DNA of 64,000 nucleotides from Amblyomma americanum (lineage: Eukaryota; Arthropoda; Arachnida; Ixodida; Ixodidae): the NCBI RefSeq assembly GCF_052857255.1, contig NW_027526726.1, positions 1 through 64,000 of the forward strand, given 5' to 3'. A program made the translations under genes and the position numbers. Under the pieces are notes generated by a model. That model had not been told where the DNA came from. It saw only the letters and a list, made by a program, of their open reading frames with translations, and made no database searches. This document shows positions 26,101 through 38,000 of the stretch, one piece after another; position 1 is the first letter of the stretch; each line of letters opens with the position of its first letter.

Positions 26101-27600
26101 ACGCGTCAAAACTTTTTCTTTTATAACTGCGCGAAAAGCATGTATTCGTGCTTAGTCTAACGAAACAAGCTGTTTTAGACCGAAACGAGCTAAATGTGAA
26201 CACATCGATTTACAAGTGTCCCTGTGATACGCGTCAAAACTTTTTCTCTTATAACTGCGCGAAAAGCATGTATTCTTGCTTAATACAACGAAACAAGCTG
26301 TTTTAGACCGAAACGAGCTAAATCACAACACATCGGTTTTACAAGTGTTCCTCTGATACGCGTCAAAACTTTTTTCTCTTATAACTGCGCGAAAAGCATG
26401 TATTCGTGCTTAGTCTAACGAAACAAGCTGTTTTAGACCGAAACGTGGTAAATCTGAACACATCGGTTTTACAAGTGTCCCTGTGACATGCCTTTAAAAC
26501 TTTTTCTCTTATAACTGCGCGAAAAGCATGTATTCCTGCTTAATACAGCGAAACAAGCTGTTTTAGACCGAAACGAGCTAAATCACAACACATCGGCTTT
26601 ACAAGTGTTCCTCTGATACGCGTCAAATCTTGCCTAATACAACGAAACAAGCTGTTTTAGACCGAAACGAGCTAAATCACAACACATCGGTTTTACAAGT
26701 GTCCCTGTGACACGCGTCAAAACTTTTTCTCTTATAACTGCGCGAAAAGCATGTATTCTTGCTTAATACAGCGAAACAAGCTGTTTTAGACCGAAACGAG
26801 CTAAATCACAACACATCGGTTTTACAAGTGTTCCTCTGATACGCGTCAAAACTTTTTCTCTTATAACTGCGCGAAAAGCATGTATTCTTGCTTAATACAA
26901 CAAAACAAGCTGTTTTAGACCGAAACGAGCTAAATCACAACACATCGGTTTTACAAGTGTTTCTCTGATACGCGTCAAATCTTTTTCTCTTATAACTGCG
27001 CGAAAAGCATGTATTCGTGCTTAATACGACGAAACAAGCTGTTTTAGACCGAAACAAGCTGTATCTGAACGCATCGGTTTTACAAGTATCCACGTGATAC
27101 TCGTCAAAACTTTTTCTCTTATAACTGCGCGAAAAGCACGTATTCTTGCCTAATACAGCGAAACAAGCAGTCTTAGACCGAAACGAGCTAAATCACAACA
27201 CATCGGTTTTACAAGTGTTCCTCTGATACGCGTCAAAACTTTTTTCTCTTATAACTGCGCGAAAGGCATGTATTCGTGCTTAGTCTAACGAAACAAGCTG
27301 TTTTAGACCGAAACGGCGTAAATCTGAACACATCGGTTTTACAAGTGTCCCTGTGACATGCCTTTAAATCTTTTTCTCTTATAACTGCGCGAAAAGCATG
27401 TATTCCTGCTTAATACAGCGAAACAAGCTGTTTTAGACCGAAATGAGCTAAATCACAACACATCGGCTTTACAAGTGTTCCTCTGATACGCGTCAAATCT
27501 TTTTCTCTTATAACTGCGCGAAAAGCATGTATTCTTGCTTAATACAACGAAACAAGCTGTTTTAGACCGAAACGAGCTAAATCACAACACATCGGTTTTA
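23200..27600. repeat. HOR-3 array resumed (matches 13.2-17.6 kb)
   Basis: Markers pair at about 10.01 kb: short monomers 13340/23353 (10013), 14855/24870 (10015) and 16614/26629 (10015). Within the block the short monomers at 23353 and 26629 are 3276 bp apart, so it carries the same 3.27-kb period. Confidence 0.78.
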
Positions 27601-28365
27601 CAAGTGTTCCTCTGATACGCGTCAAAACTTTTTTCTCTTATAACTGCGCGAAGAGCATGTATTCGTGCTTAGTTCAACGAAACAAGCTGTTTTAGACCGA
27701 AACGAGGTAAATCTGAACACATTGGTTTTACAAGTGTTCCTCTGATACGCGTCTAAACTTTTTCGCTTATAACTGCGCGAAAAGCATGTATTCGTGCTTA
27801 ATACAACGAAACAAGCTGTTTTACACCAAAACGAGCTAGATCTGAACACATCAGTTTTACAAGTGTCCCTGTGACACGCGTCAAAACTTTTTCTCTTATA
27901 ACTACGCGAAAAGCACGTATTCTTGCTTAATACAGCGAAACAAGCTGTTTTAGACCAAAACGAGCTAGATCTGAACACATCGGTTTTAGAAGTGTCCCTG
28001 TGACACGCGTCAAAACTTTTTCTCTTATAACTACGCGAAAAGCACGTATTCTTGCTTAACACAGCGAAACAAGCTGTTTTAGACCAAAACGAGCTAAATC
28101 ACAACACATCGGTTTTACAAGTCTTCCTCTGATACGCGTCAAAACGTTTTTCTCTTATAACTGCGCGAAAAGCATGTATTCGTGCTTATTACAACGAAAC
28201 AAGTTGTTTTAGACCGAAACGAGCTAAATTTGAACACATCGGTTTTACAAGTGTCCCTGTGACACGCGTCAAAACTTTTTCTCTTATAACTGCGCGAAAA
28301 GCATGTATTCGTGCTTAGTCTAACGAAACAAGCTGTTTTAGACCGAAACGAGCTAAATGTGAATA
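27600..28365. repeat. Displaced copy of the 22.34-23.08 kb segment
   Basis: The GCGCGAAGAGCATG monomer at about 27.65 kb and the 27-bp-deletion junction at 28359 both lie 5282 bp from their equivalents at 22.37 kb and 23077, and the monomers between agree in order. One private change is TTTTAGAAGTG at about 27.98 kb. Confidence 0.75.
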
Positions 28366-28399
28366 CGCGTCAAAACTTTTTCTCTTTTAACTGCGCGAA

Positions 28400-31300
28400 A
28401 AGCATGTATTCTTGCTTAATACAACGAAACAAGCTGTTTTAGACCGAAACGAGCTAAATCACAACACATCGGTTTTACAAGTGTTCCTCTGATACGCGTC
28501 AAAACTTTTTTCTCTTATAACTGCGCGAAAAGCATGTATTCGTGCTTAGTCTAACGAAACAAGCTGTTTTAGACCGAAACGTGGTAAATCTGAACACATC
28601 GGTTTTACAAGTGTCCCTGTGACATGCCTTTAAAACTTTTTCTCTTATAACTGCGCGAAAAGCATGTATTCCTGCTTAATACAGCGAAACAAGCTGTTTT
28701 AGACCGAAACGAGCTAAATCACAACACATCGGCTTTACAAGTGTTCCTCTGATACGCGTCAAATCTTGCCTAATACAACGAAACAACCTGTTTTAGACAG
28801 AAACGAGCTAAATCACAACACATCGGTTTTACAAGTGTCCCTGTGACACGCGTCAAAACTTTTTCTCTTATAACTGCGCGAAAAGCATGTATTCTTGCTT
28901 AATACAGCGAAACAAGCTGTTTTAGACCGAAACGAGCTAAATCACAAAACATCGGTTTTACAAGTGTTCCTCTGATACGCGTCAAAACTTTTTCTCTTAT
29001 AACTGCGCGAAAAGCATGTATTCTTGCTTAATACAACGAAACAAGCTGTTTTAGACCGAAACGAGCTAAATCACAACACATCGGTTTTACAAGTGTTTCT
29101 CTGATACGCGTCTAAACTTTTTCTCTTATAACTGCGCGAAAAGCATGTATTCGTGCTTAATACGACGAAACAAGCTGTTTTAGACCGAAACGAGCTAAAT
29201 CTGAACACATCGGTTTTACAAGTGTCCCTGTGACACGCGTCAAAACTTTTTCTCTTATAACAGCGCGAAAAGCATGTATTCTTGCTTAATACAGCGAAAC
29301 AAGTTGTTTTAGACCGAAACGAGCTAAATCACAACACATCGGTTTTACAAGTGTTCCTCTGATACGCGTCAAAACTTTTTTCTCCTATAACTGCGCGAAA
29401 AGCATGTATTCGTGCTTAGTTCAACGAAACAAGCTGTTTTAGACCGAAACGAGGTAAATCTGAACACATTGGTTTTACAAGTGTTCCTCTGATACGCGTC
29501 AAAACTTTTTCTCTGATAACTGCGCGAAAAGAATGTATTCTTGTTTAATACAACGAAACAAGCTGTTTTAGACCGAAACGAGCTAAATCACAACACATCG
29601 GTTTTACTAGTGTTCCTCTGATACGCGTCAACTTTTTCTCTTATAACTGCGCGAAAAGCATGTATTCGTGCTTAATACAACGAAACAAGCTGTTTTAGAC
29701 CGAAACGAGCTAAATCTGAACACATCGGTTTTACAAGTGTCCCTGTGACACGCGTCAAAACTTTTTCTCTTATAACTGCGCGAAAAGCATGTATTCTTGC
29801 TTAATACAGCGAAACAAGCTGTTTTAGACCGAAACTAGCTAAATCACAACACATCGGTTTTACAAGTGTTCCTCTGATACGCGTCAAAACTTTTTCTCTT
29901 ATAACTGCGCGAAAAGCATGTATTCTTGCTTAATACAACGAAACAAGCTGTTTTAGACCGAAACGAGCTAAATCACAACACCTCGGTTTTACAAGTGTTC
30001 CTCTGATACGCGTCTAAACTTTTTCTCTTATAACTGCGCGAAAAGCATGTATTCGTGCTTAATACAACGAAACAAGCTGTTTTAGACCGAAACGAGGTAA
30101 ATCACAACACATCGGTTTTACAAAGTGTTCCTCTGATACGCGTCAAAACTTTTTCTCTTATAACTGCGCGAAAAGCATGTATTCTTGCTTAATACAAAGA
30201 AACAAGCTGTTTTAGACCGAAACTAGCTAAATCGCAACACATCGGTTTTACAAGTGATCCTCTGATACGCGTCAAAACTTTTTTCTCTTATAACTGCGCG
30301 AAAAGCATGTATTCGTGCTTAGTTCAACGAAACAAGCTGTTTTAGACCGAAACGAGGTAAATCTGAGCACATCTGTTTCACAAGTGTCCCTGTGACACGC
30401 GTCAAAACTTTTTGTCTTATAACTGCGCGAAAAGCATGTATTCTTGCTTACTACAGCGAAACGAGCTGTTTTAGACCGAAACGAGCTAAATCACAACACA
30501 TCGGTTTTACAAGTGTTCCTCTGATACGCGTCAAAACTTTTTTTCTTATAACTGCGCGAAAAGCATGTATTCTTGCTTAATACAACGAAACAAGTTGTTT
30601 TAGACCGAAACGAGCTAAATCACAACACATCGGTTTTACAAGTGTTCCTCTGATACGCGTCAAAACATTTTCTCTTATAACTGCGCGAAAAGCATGTATT
30701 CTTGCTTAATACAACGAAACAAGCTGTTTTAGACCGAAACGAGCTAAATCACAACACATCGGTTTTACAAGTGTTCATCTGATACGCGTCTAAACTTTTT
30801 CGCTTATAACTGCGCGAAAAGCATGTATTCGTGCTTAATACAACGAAACAAGCTGTTTTACACCAAAACGAGCTAGATCTGAACACATCGGTTTTACAAG
30901 TGTCCCTGTGACACGCGTCAAAACTTTTTCTCTTATAACTACGCGAAAAGCACGTATTCTTGCTTAACACAGCGAAACAAGCTGTTTTAGACCAAAACGA
31001 GCTAAATCACAACACATCGGTTTTACAAGTCTTCCTCTGATACGCGTCAAAACGTTTTTCTCTTATAACTGCGCGAAAAGCATGTATTCGTGCTTATTAC
31101 AACGAAACAAGTTGTTTTAGACCGAAACGAGCTAAATTTGAACACATCGGTTTTACAAGTGTCCCTGTGACACGCGTCAAAACTTTTTCTCTTATAACTG
31201 CGCGAAAAGCATGTATTCGTGCTTAGTCTAACGAAACAAGCTGTTTTAGACCGAAACGAGCTAAATGTGAACACATCGATTTACAAGTGTCCCTGTGAAA

Positions 31301-33260
31301 CGCGTCAAAACTTTTTCTCTTATAACTGCGCGAAAAGCATGTATTCTTGCTTAATACAACGAAACAAGCTGTTTTAGACCGAAACGAGCTAAATCACAAC
31401 ACATCGGTTTTACAAGTGTTCCTCTGATACGCGTCAAAACTTTTTTCTCTTATAACTGCGCGAAAAGCATGTATTCGTGCTTAGTCTAACGAAACAAGCT
31501 GTTTTAGACCGAAAAGTGGTAAATCTGAACACATCGGTTTTACAAGTGTCCCTGTGACATGCCTTTAAAACTTTTTCTCTTATAACTGCGCGAAAAGCAT
31601 GTATTCCTGCTTAATACAGCGAAACAAGCTGTCTTAGACCGAAACGAGCTAAATCACAACACATCGGCTTTACAAGTGTTCCTCTGATACGCGTCAAATC
31701 TTGCTTAATACAACGAAACAAGCTGTTTTAGACCGAAACGAGCTAAATCACAACACATCGGTTTTACAAGTGTCCCTGTGACACGCGTCAAAACTTTTTC
31801 TCTTATAACTGCGCGAAAAGCATGTATTCTTGCTTAATACAGCGAAACAAGCTGTTTTAGACCGAAACGAGCTAAATCACAACGCATCGGTTTTACAAGT
31901 GTTCCTCTGATACGCGTCAAAACTTTTTCTCTTATAACTGCGCGAAAAGCATGTATTCTTGCTTAATACAACGAAACAAGCTGTTTTAGACCGAAACGAG
32001 CTAAATCACAACACATCGGTTTTACAAGTGTTCCTCTGATACGCGTCAAAACTTTTTTCTCCTATAACTGCGCGAAAAGCATGTATTCGTGCTTAGTTCA
32101 AAGAAACAAGCTGTTTTAGACCGAAACGAGGTAAATCTGAACACATTGGTTTTACAAGTGTTCCTCTGATACGCGTCAAAACTTTTTCTCTGATAACTGC
32201 GCGAAAAGAATGTATTCTTGTTTAATACAACGAAACAAGCTGTTTTAGACCGAAACGAGCTAAATCACAACACATCGGTTTTACTAGTGTTCCTCTGATA
32301 CGCGTCAACTTTTTCTCTTATAACTGCGCGAAAAGCATGTATTCGTGCTTAATACAACGAAACAAGCTGTTTTAGACCGAAACGAGCTAAATCTGAACAC
32401 ATCGGTTTTACAAGTGTCCCTGTGACACGCGTCAAAACTTTTTCTCTTATAACTGCGCGAAAAGCATGTATTCTTGCTTAATACAGCGAAACAAGCTGTT
32501 TTAGACCGAAACTAGCTAAATCACAACACATCGGTTTTACAAGTGTTCCTCTGATACGCGTCAAAACTTTTTCTCTTATAACTGCGCGAAAAGCATGTAT
32601 TCTTGCTTAATACAACGAAACAAGCTGTTTTAGACCGAAACGAGCTAAATCACAACACCTCGGTTTTACAAGGGTTCCTCTGATACGCGTCTAAACTTTT
32701 TCTCTTATAACTGCGCGAAAAGCATGTATTCGTGCTTAATACAACGAAACAAGCTGTTTTAGACCGAAACGAGGTAAATCACAACACATCGGTTTTACAA
32801 AGTGTTCCTCTGATACGCGTCAAAACTTTTTCTCTTATAACTGCGCGAAAAGCATGTATTCTTGCTTAATACAAAGAAACAAGCTGTTTTAGACCGAAAC
32901 GAGCTAAATCGCAACACATCGGTTTTACAAGTGATCCTCTGATACGCGTCAAAACTTTTTTCTTTTATAACTGCGCGAAAAGCATGTATTCGTGCTTAGT
33001 TCAACGAAACAAGCTGTTTTAGACCGAAACGAGGTAAATCTGAGCACATCTGTTTCACAAGTGTCCTTGTGACACGCGTCAAAACTTTTTGTCTTATAAC
33101 TGCGCGAAAAGCATGTATTCTTGCTTACTACAGCGAAACGAGCTGTTTTAGACCGAAACGAGCTAAATCACAACACATCGGTTTTACAAGTGTTATTCTG
33201 ATACGCGTCAAAACTTTTTCTCTTATAACTGCGCGAAAAGCATGTATTCTTGCTTAATAC
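28400..33260. repeat. HOR-4, 2677-bp period, transition zone
   Basis: The GAATGTATTCTTGTTTAATA variant at 29531 recurs at 32208, and the TTTTTGTCTTATAAC monomer at about 30.41 kb recurs at 33.09 kb, both 2677 bp apart. The TACAAAGTGTTCC insertion near 30120 recurs near 32.80 kb, so it is inherited and not an error. Short monomers at 28765 and 31700 lie 2935 bp apart, that is 2677 plus two monomers. This is the last zone holding the short monomer. Confidence 0.75.
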
Positions 33261-35030
33261 AACGAAACAAGCTGTTTTAGACCGAAACGAGCTAAATCAC
33301 AACACATCGGTTTTACAAGTGTCCCTGTGACACGCGTCAAAACTTTTTCTCTTATAACTGCGCGAAAAGCATGTATTCTTGCTTAATACAGCGAAACAAG
33401 CTGTTTTAGACCGAAACGAGCTAAATCACAACACATCGGTTTTACAAGTGTTATTCTGATACGCGTCAAAACTTTTTCTCTTATAACTGCGCGAAAAGCA
33501 TGTATTCTTGCTTAATACAACGAAACAAGCTGTTTTAGACCGAAACGAGCTAAATCACAACACATCGGTTTTACAAGTGTCCCTGTGACACGCGTCAAAA
33601 CTTTTTCTCTTATAACTGCGCGAAAAGCATGTATTCTTGCTTAATACAACGAAACAAGCTGTTTTAGACCGAAACGAGCTAAATCGCAACACATCGGTTT
33701 TACAAGTGTTCCTCTGACACGCGTCAAAACTTGTTTCTCTTATAACTGCGCGAAAAGCATGTATTCTTGCTTAATACAACGAAACAAGCTGTTTTAGACC
33801 GAAAGGAGCTAAATCACAACACATCGGTTTTACAAGTGTTCCTCTGATACGCGTCTAAACTTTTTCTCTTATAACTGCGCGAAAAGCATGTATTCGTGCT
33901 TAATACAACGAAACAAGCTGTTTTACACCAAAACGAGCTAGATCTGAACACATCGGTTTTACAAGTGTCCCTGTGACACGCGTCAAAACTTTTTCTCTTG
34001 TAACTGCGCGAAAAGCACGTATTCTTGCTTAATACAGCGAAACCAGCTGTTTTAGACCGGAACGAGCTAAATCTGAACACATCGGTTTTACAAGTGTCCC
34101 TGTGACACGCGTCAAAACTTTTTCTCTTATACCTGCGCGAAAAGCATGTATTCGTGCTTAATACAGCGAAACAAGCTGTTTTAGACCGAAACGAGCTAAA
34201 TCGCAACACATCGGTTTTACAAGTGTTCCTCTGATACGCGTCAAAACTTTTTTCTCTTATAACTGCGCGAAAAGCATGTATTCGTGCTTAGTTCAACGAA
34301 ACAAGCTGTTTTAGACCGAAACGAGCTAAATCACAACACATCGGTTTTACAAGTGTCCCTGTGACACGCGTCAAAACTTTTTCTCTTATAACTGCGCGAA
34401 AAGCATGTATTCTTGCTTAATACAACGAAACAAGCTGTTTTAGACCGAAACGAGCTAAATCGCAACACATCGGTTTTACAAGTGTTCCTCTGACACGCGT
34501 CAAAACTTGTTTCTCTTATAACTGCGCGAAAAGCATGTATTCGTTCTTAGTTCAACGAAACAAGCTGTTTTAGACCGAAACGAGCTAAATCACAACACAT
34601 CGGTTTTACAAGTGTTCCTCTGATACGTTTCTAAACTTTTTCTCTTATAACTGCGCGAAAAGCATGTATTCGTGCTTAATACAACGAAACAAGCTGTTTT
34701 AGACCGAAACGAGGTAAATCACAACACATCGGATTTACAAGTTTTCCTCTGATACGCGTCAAAACTTTTTCGCTTATAACTGCGCGAAAAGCATGTATTC
34801 TTGCTTAATACAAAGAAACAAGCTGTTTTAGACCGAAACGAGCTAAATCGCAACACATCGGTTTTACAAGTGTTCCTCTGATACGCGTCAAAACTTTTTT
34901 CTCTTATAACTGCGCGAAAAGCATGTATTCGTGCTTAGTTCAACGAAACAAGCTGTATTAGACCGAAACGAGGTAAATCTGAGCACATCTGTTTCACAAG
35001 TGTCCCTGTGACACGCGTCAAAACTTTTTG
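33260..35030. repeat. Satellite segment without a clear single HOR period
   Basis: The segment mixes monomers seen on both sides: GTTATTCTGATACG variants (also at 36.2, 39.1, 42.1 and 44.2 kb), ATCGCAACACATC variants and TACACCAAAACGAGC variants. I could not assign it to one tandem unit by eye. Confidence 0.6.
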
Positions 35031-38000
35031 TCTTATAACTGCGCGAAAAGCATGTATTCTTGCTTACTACAACGAAACAAGCTGTTTTACACCAAAACGA
35101 GCTAGATCTGAACACATCGGTTTTACAAGTGCCCCTGTGACACGCGTCAAAACTTTTTCTCTTGTAACTGCGCGAAAAGCACGTATTCTTGCTTAATACA
35201 GCGAAACAAGCTGTTTTAGACAGAAACGAGCTAAATCTGAACACATCGGTTTTACAAGTGTCCCTGTGACACGCGTCAAAACTTTTTCTCTTATACCTGC
35301 GCGAAAAGCATGTATTCGTGCTTAATACAGCGAAACTTGCTGTTTTAGACCGAAACGAGCTAAATCTGAACACATCGGTTTTACTAGTGTCCCTGTGACA
35401 CGCGTCACAACCTTTTCTCTTATAACTGCGCGAAAAGCATGTATTCTTGCTTAATACAGCGAAACAAGCTGTTTTAGACCGAAACGAGCTAAATCTGAAC
35501 ACATCGGTTTTACTAGTGTCCCTGTGACACGCGTCACAACCTTTTCTCTTATAACTGCGCGAAAAGCATGTATTCTTGCTTAATACAGCGAAACAAGCTG
35601 TTTTAGACCGAAACGAGTTAAATCACAACACATCGGTTTTACAAGTGTTCCTCTGATACGCGTCAAAACTTTTTCTCCTATAACTGCGCGAAAAGCATGT
35701 ATTCGTGCTTATTACAGCGAAACAAGCTGTTTTAGACCGAAACGAGCTAAATCGCAACACATCGGTTTTACAAGTGTTCCTCTGATACGCGTCAAAACTT
35801 TTTTCTCTTATAACTGCGCGAAAAGCATGTATTCGTGCTTAGTTCAACGAAACAAGCTGTTTTAGACCGAAACGAGGTAAATCTGAGCACATCGGTTTCA
35901 CAAGTGTCCCTGTGACACGCGTCAAAACTTTTTCTCTTATAACTGCGCGAAAAGCACGTATTCTTGCTTAATACAGCGAAACAAGCTGTTTTAGACCGAA
36001 ACGAGCTAAATCACAACACATCGGTTTTACAAGTGTCCCTGTGACACGCGTCAAAACTTTTTCTCTTATAACTGCGCGAAAAGCATGTATTCTTGCTTAA
36101 TACAGCGAAACAAGCTGTTTTAGACCGAAACGAGCTAAATCACAACACATCGGTTTTACAAGTGTTATTCTGATACGCGTCAAAACTTTTTCTCTTATAA
36201 CTGCGCGAAAAGCATGTATTCTTGCTTAATACAACGAAACAAGCTGTTTTAGACCGAAACGAGCTAAATCGCAACACATCGGTTTTACAAGTGTTCCTCT
36301 GATACGCGTCAAAACTTTTTTCTCTTATAACTGCGCGAAAAGCATGTATTCGTGGTTAGTTCAACGAAACAAGCTGTTTTAGACAGAAACGAGGTAAATC
36401 TGAGCACATCGGTTTCACAAGTGTCCCTGTGACACGTGTCAAAACTTTTTCTTTTATAACTGCGCGAAAAGCACGTATTCTTGCTTAATACAGCGAAACA
36501 AGCTGTTTCAGACCGAAACGAGCTAAATCACAACACATCGGTTTTACAAGTGTCCCTGTGACACGCGTCAAAACTTTTTCTCTTATAACTGCGCGAAAAG
36601 CATGTATTCTTGCTTAATACAGCGAAACAAGCTGTTTGAGACCGAAACGAGCTAAATCACAACACATCGGTTTTACAAGTGTTATTCTGATACGCGCCAA
36701 AACTTTTTCTCTTATAACTGCGCGAAAAGCATGTATTCTTGCTTAATACAACGAAACAAGCTGTTTTAGACCGAAACGAGCTAAATCACAACACATCGGT
36801 TTTACAAGTGTCCCTGTGACACGCGTCAAAACTTTTTCTCTTATAACTGCGCGAAAAGCATGTATTCTTGCTTAATACAACGAAACAAGCTGTTTTAGAC
36901 CGAAACGAGCTAAATCGCAACACATCGGTTTTACAAGTGTTCCTCTGACACGCGTCAAAACTTGTTTCTCTTATAACTGCGCGAAAAGCATGTATTCGTG
37001 CTTAGTTCAACGAAACAAGCTGTTTTAGACCGAAACGAGGTAAATGTGAACACATCGGTTTTACAAGTGTCCCTGTGACACGCGTCAAAACTTTTTCTCT
37101 TATAACTGCGCGAAAAGCATGTATTCTTGCTTAATACAGCGAAACAAGCTGTTTTAGACCGAAACGAGCTAAATCACAACACATCGGTTTTACAAGTGTT
37201 CCTCTGATACGCGTCAAAACTTTTTCTCTTATAACTGCGCGAAAAGCATGTATTCTTGCTTAATACAACGAAACAAGCTGTTTTAGACCGAAACGAGCTA
37301 AATCACAACACATCGGTTTTACAAGTGTTCCTCTGATACGTTTCTAAACTTTTTCTCTTATAACTGCGCGAAAAGCATGGATTCGTGCTTAATACAACGA
37401 AACAAGCTGTTTTAGACCGAAACGAGGTAAATCACAACACATCGGTTTTACAAGTGTTCCTCTGATACGCGTCAAAACTTTTTCTCTTATAACTGCGCGA
37501 AAAGCATGTATTCTTGCTTAATACAAAGAAACAAGCTGTTTTAGACCGAAACGAGCTAAATCGCAACACATCGGTTTTACAAGTGTTCCTCTGATACGCG
37601 TCAAAACTTTTTTCTCTTATAACTGCGCGAAAAGCATGTATTCGTGCTTAGTTCAACGAAACAAGCTGTTTTAGACCGAAACGAGGTAAATCTGAGCACA
37701 TCTGTTTCACAAGTGTCCCTGTGACACGCGTCAAAACTTTTTGTCTTATAACTGCGCGAAAAGCATGTATTCTTGCTTACTACAGCGAAACAAGCTGTTT
37801 TAGACCGAAACGAGCTAAATCACAACACATCGGTTTTACAAGTGTTCCTCTGATACGCGTCAAAACTTTTTTTCTTATAACTGCGCGAAAAGCATGTATT
37901 CTTGCTTAATACAACGAAACAAGCTGTTTTAGACCGAAACGAGCTAAATCACAACACATCGGTTTTACAAGTGTTCCTCTGATACGCGTCTAAACTTTTT
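35030..38000. repeat. HOR-5 copy 1 (about 2972-bp period)
   Basis: The pair of monomers with ACTAGTGTCCC and GTCACAACC near 35.4-35.5 kb recurs near 38.35-38.5 kb (offset 2971). The CGAAACTTGCTG variant at 35.33 kb recurs at 38.3 and 41.28 kb. The period is about 23 monomers. Confidence 0.78.

Noticed and set aside
30110..30135. Extra A in TACAAAGTGTTCC as an assembly error
   Set aside because: The same insertion recurs at about 32.80 kb in the HOR-4 partner, so it is an inherited variant.
34888..35502. 204-residue minus-strand ORF, and similar 60-174 residue ORFs on both strands throughout the array
   Set aside because: All are translations of the 129-bp satellite; they start and stop according to monomer class and are interrupted by indels and stop codons in neighbouring monomers. 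No promoter or independent conservation is visible.
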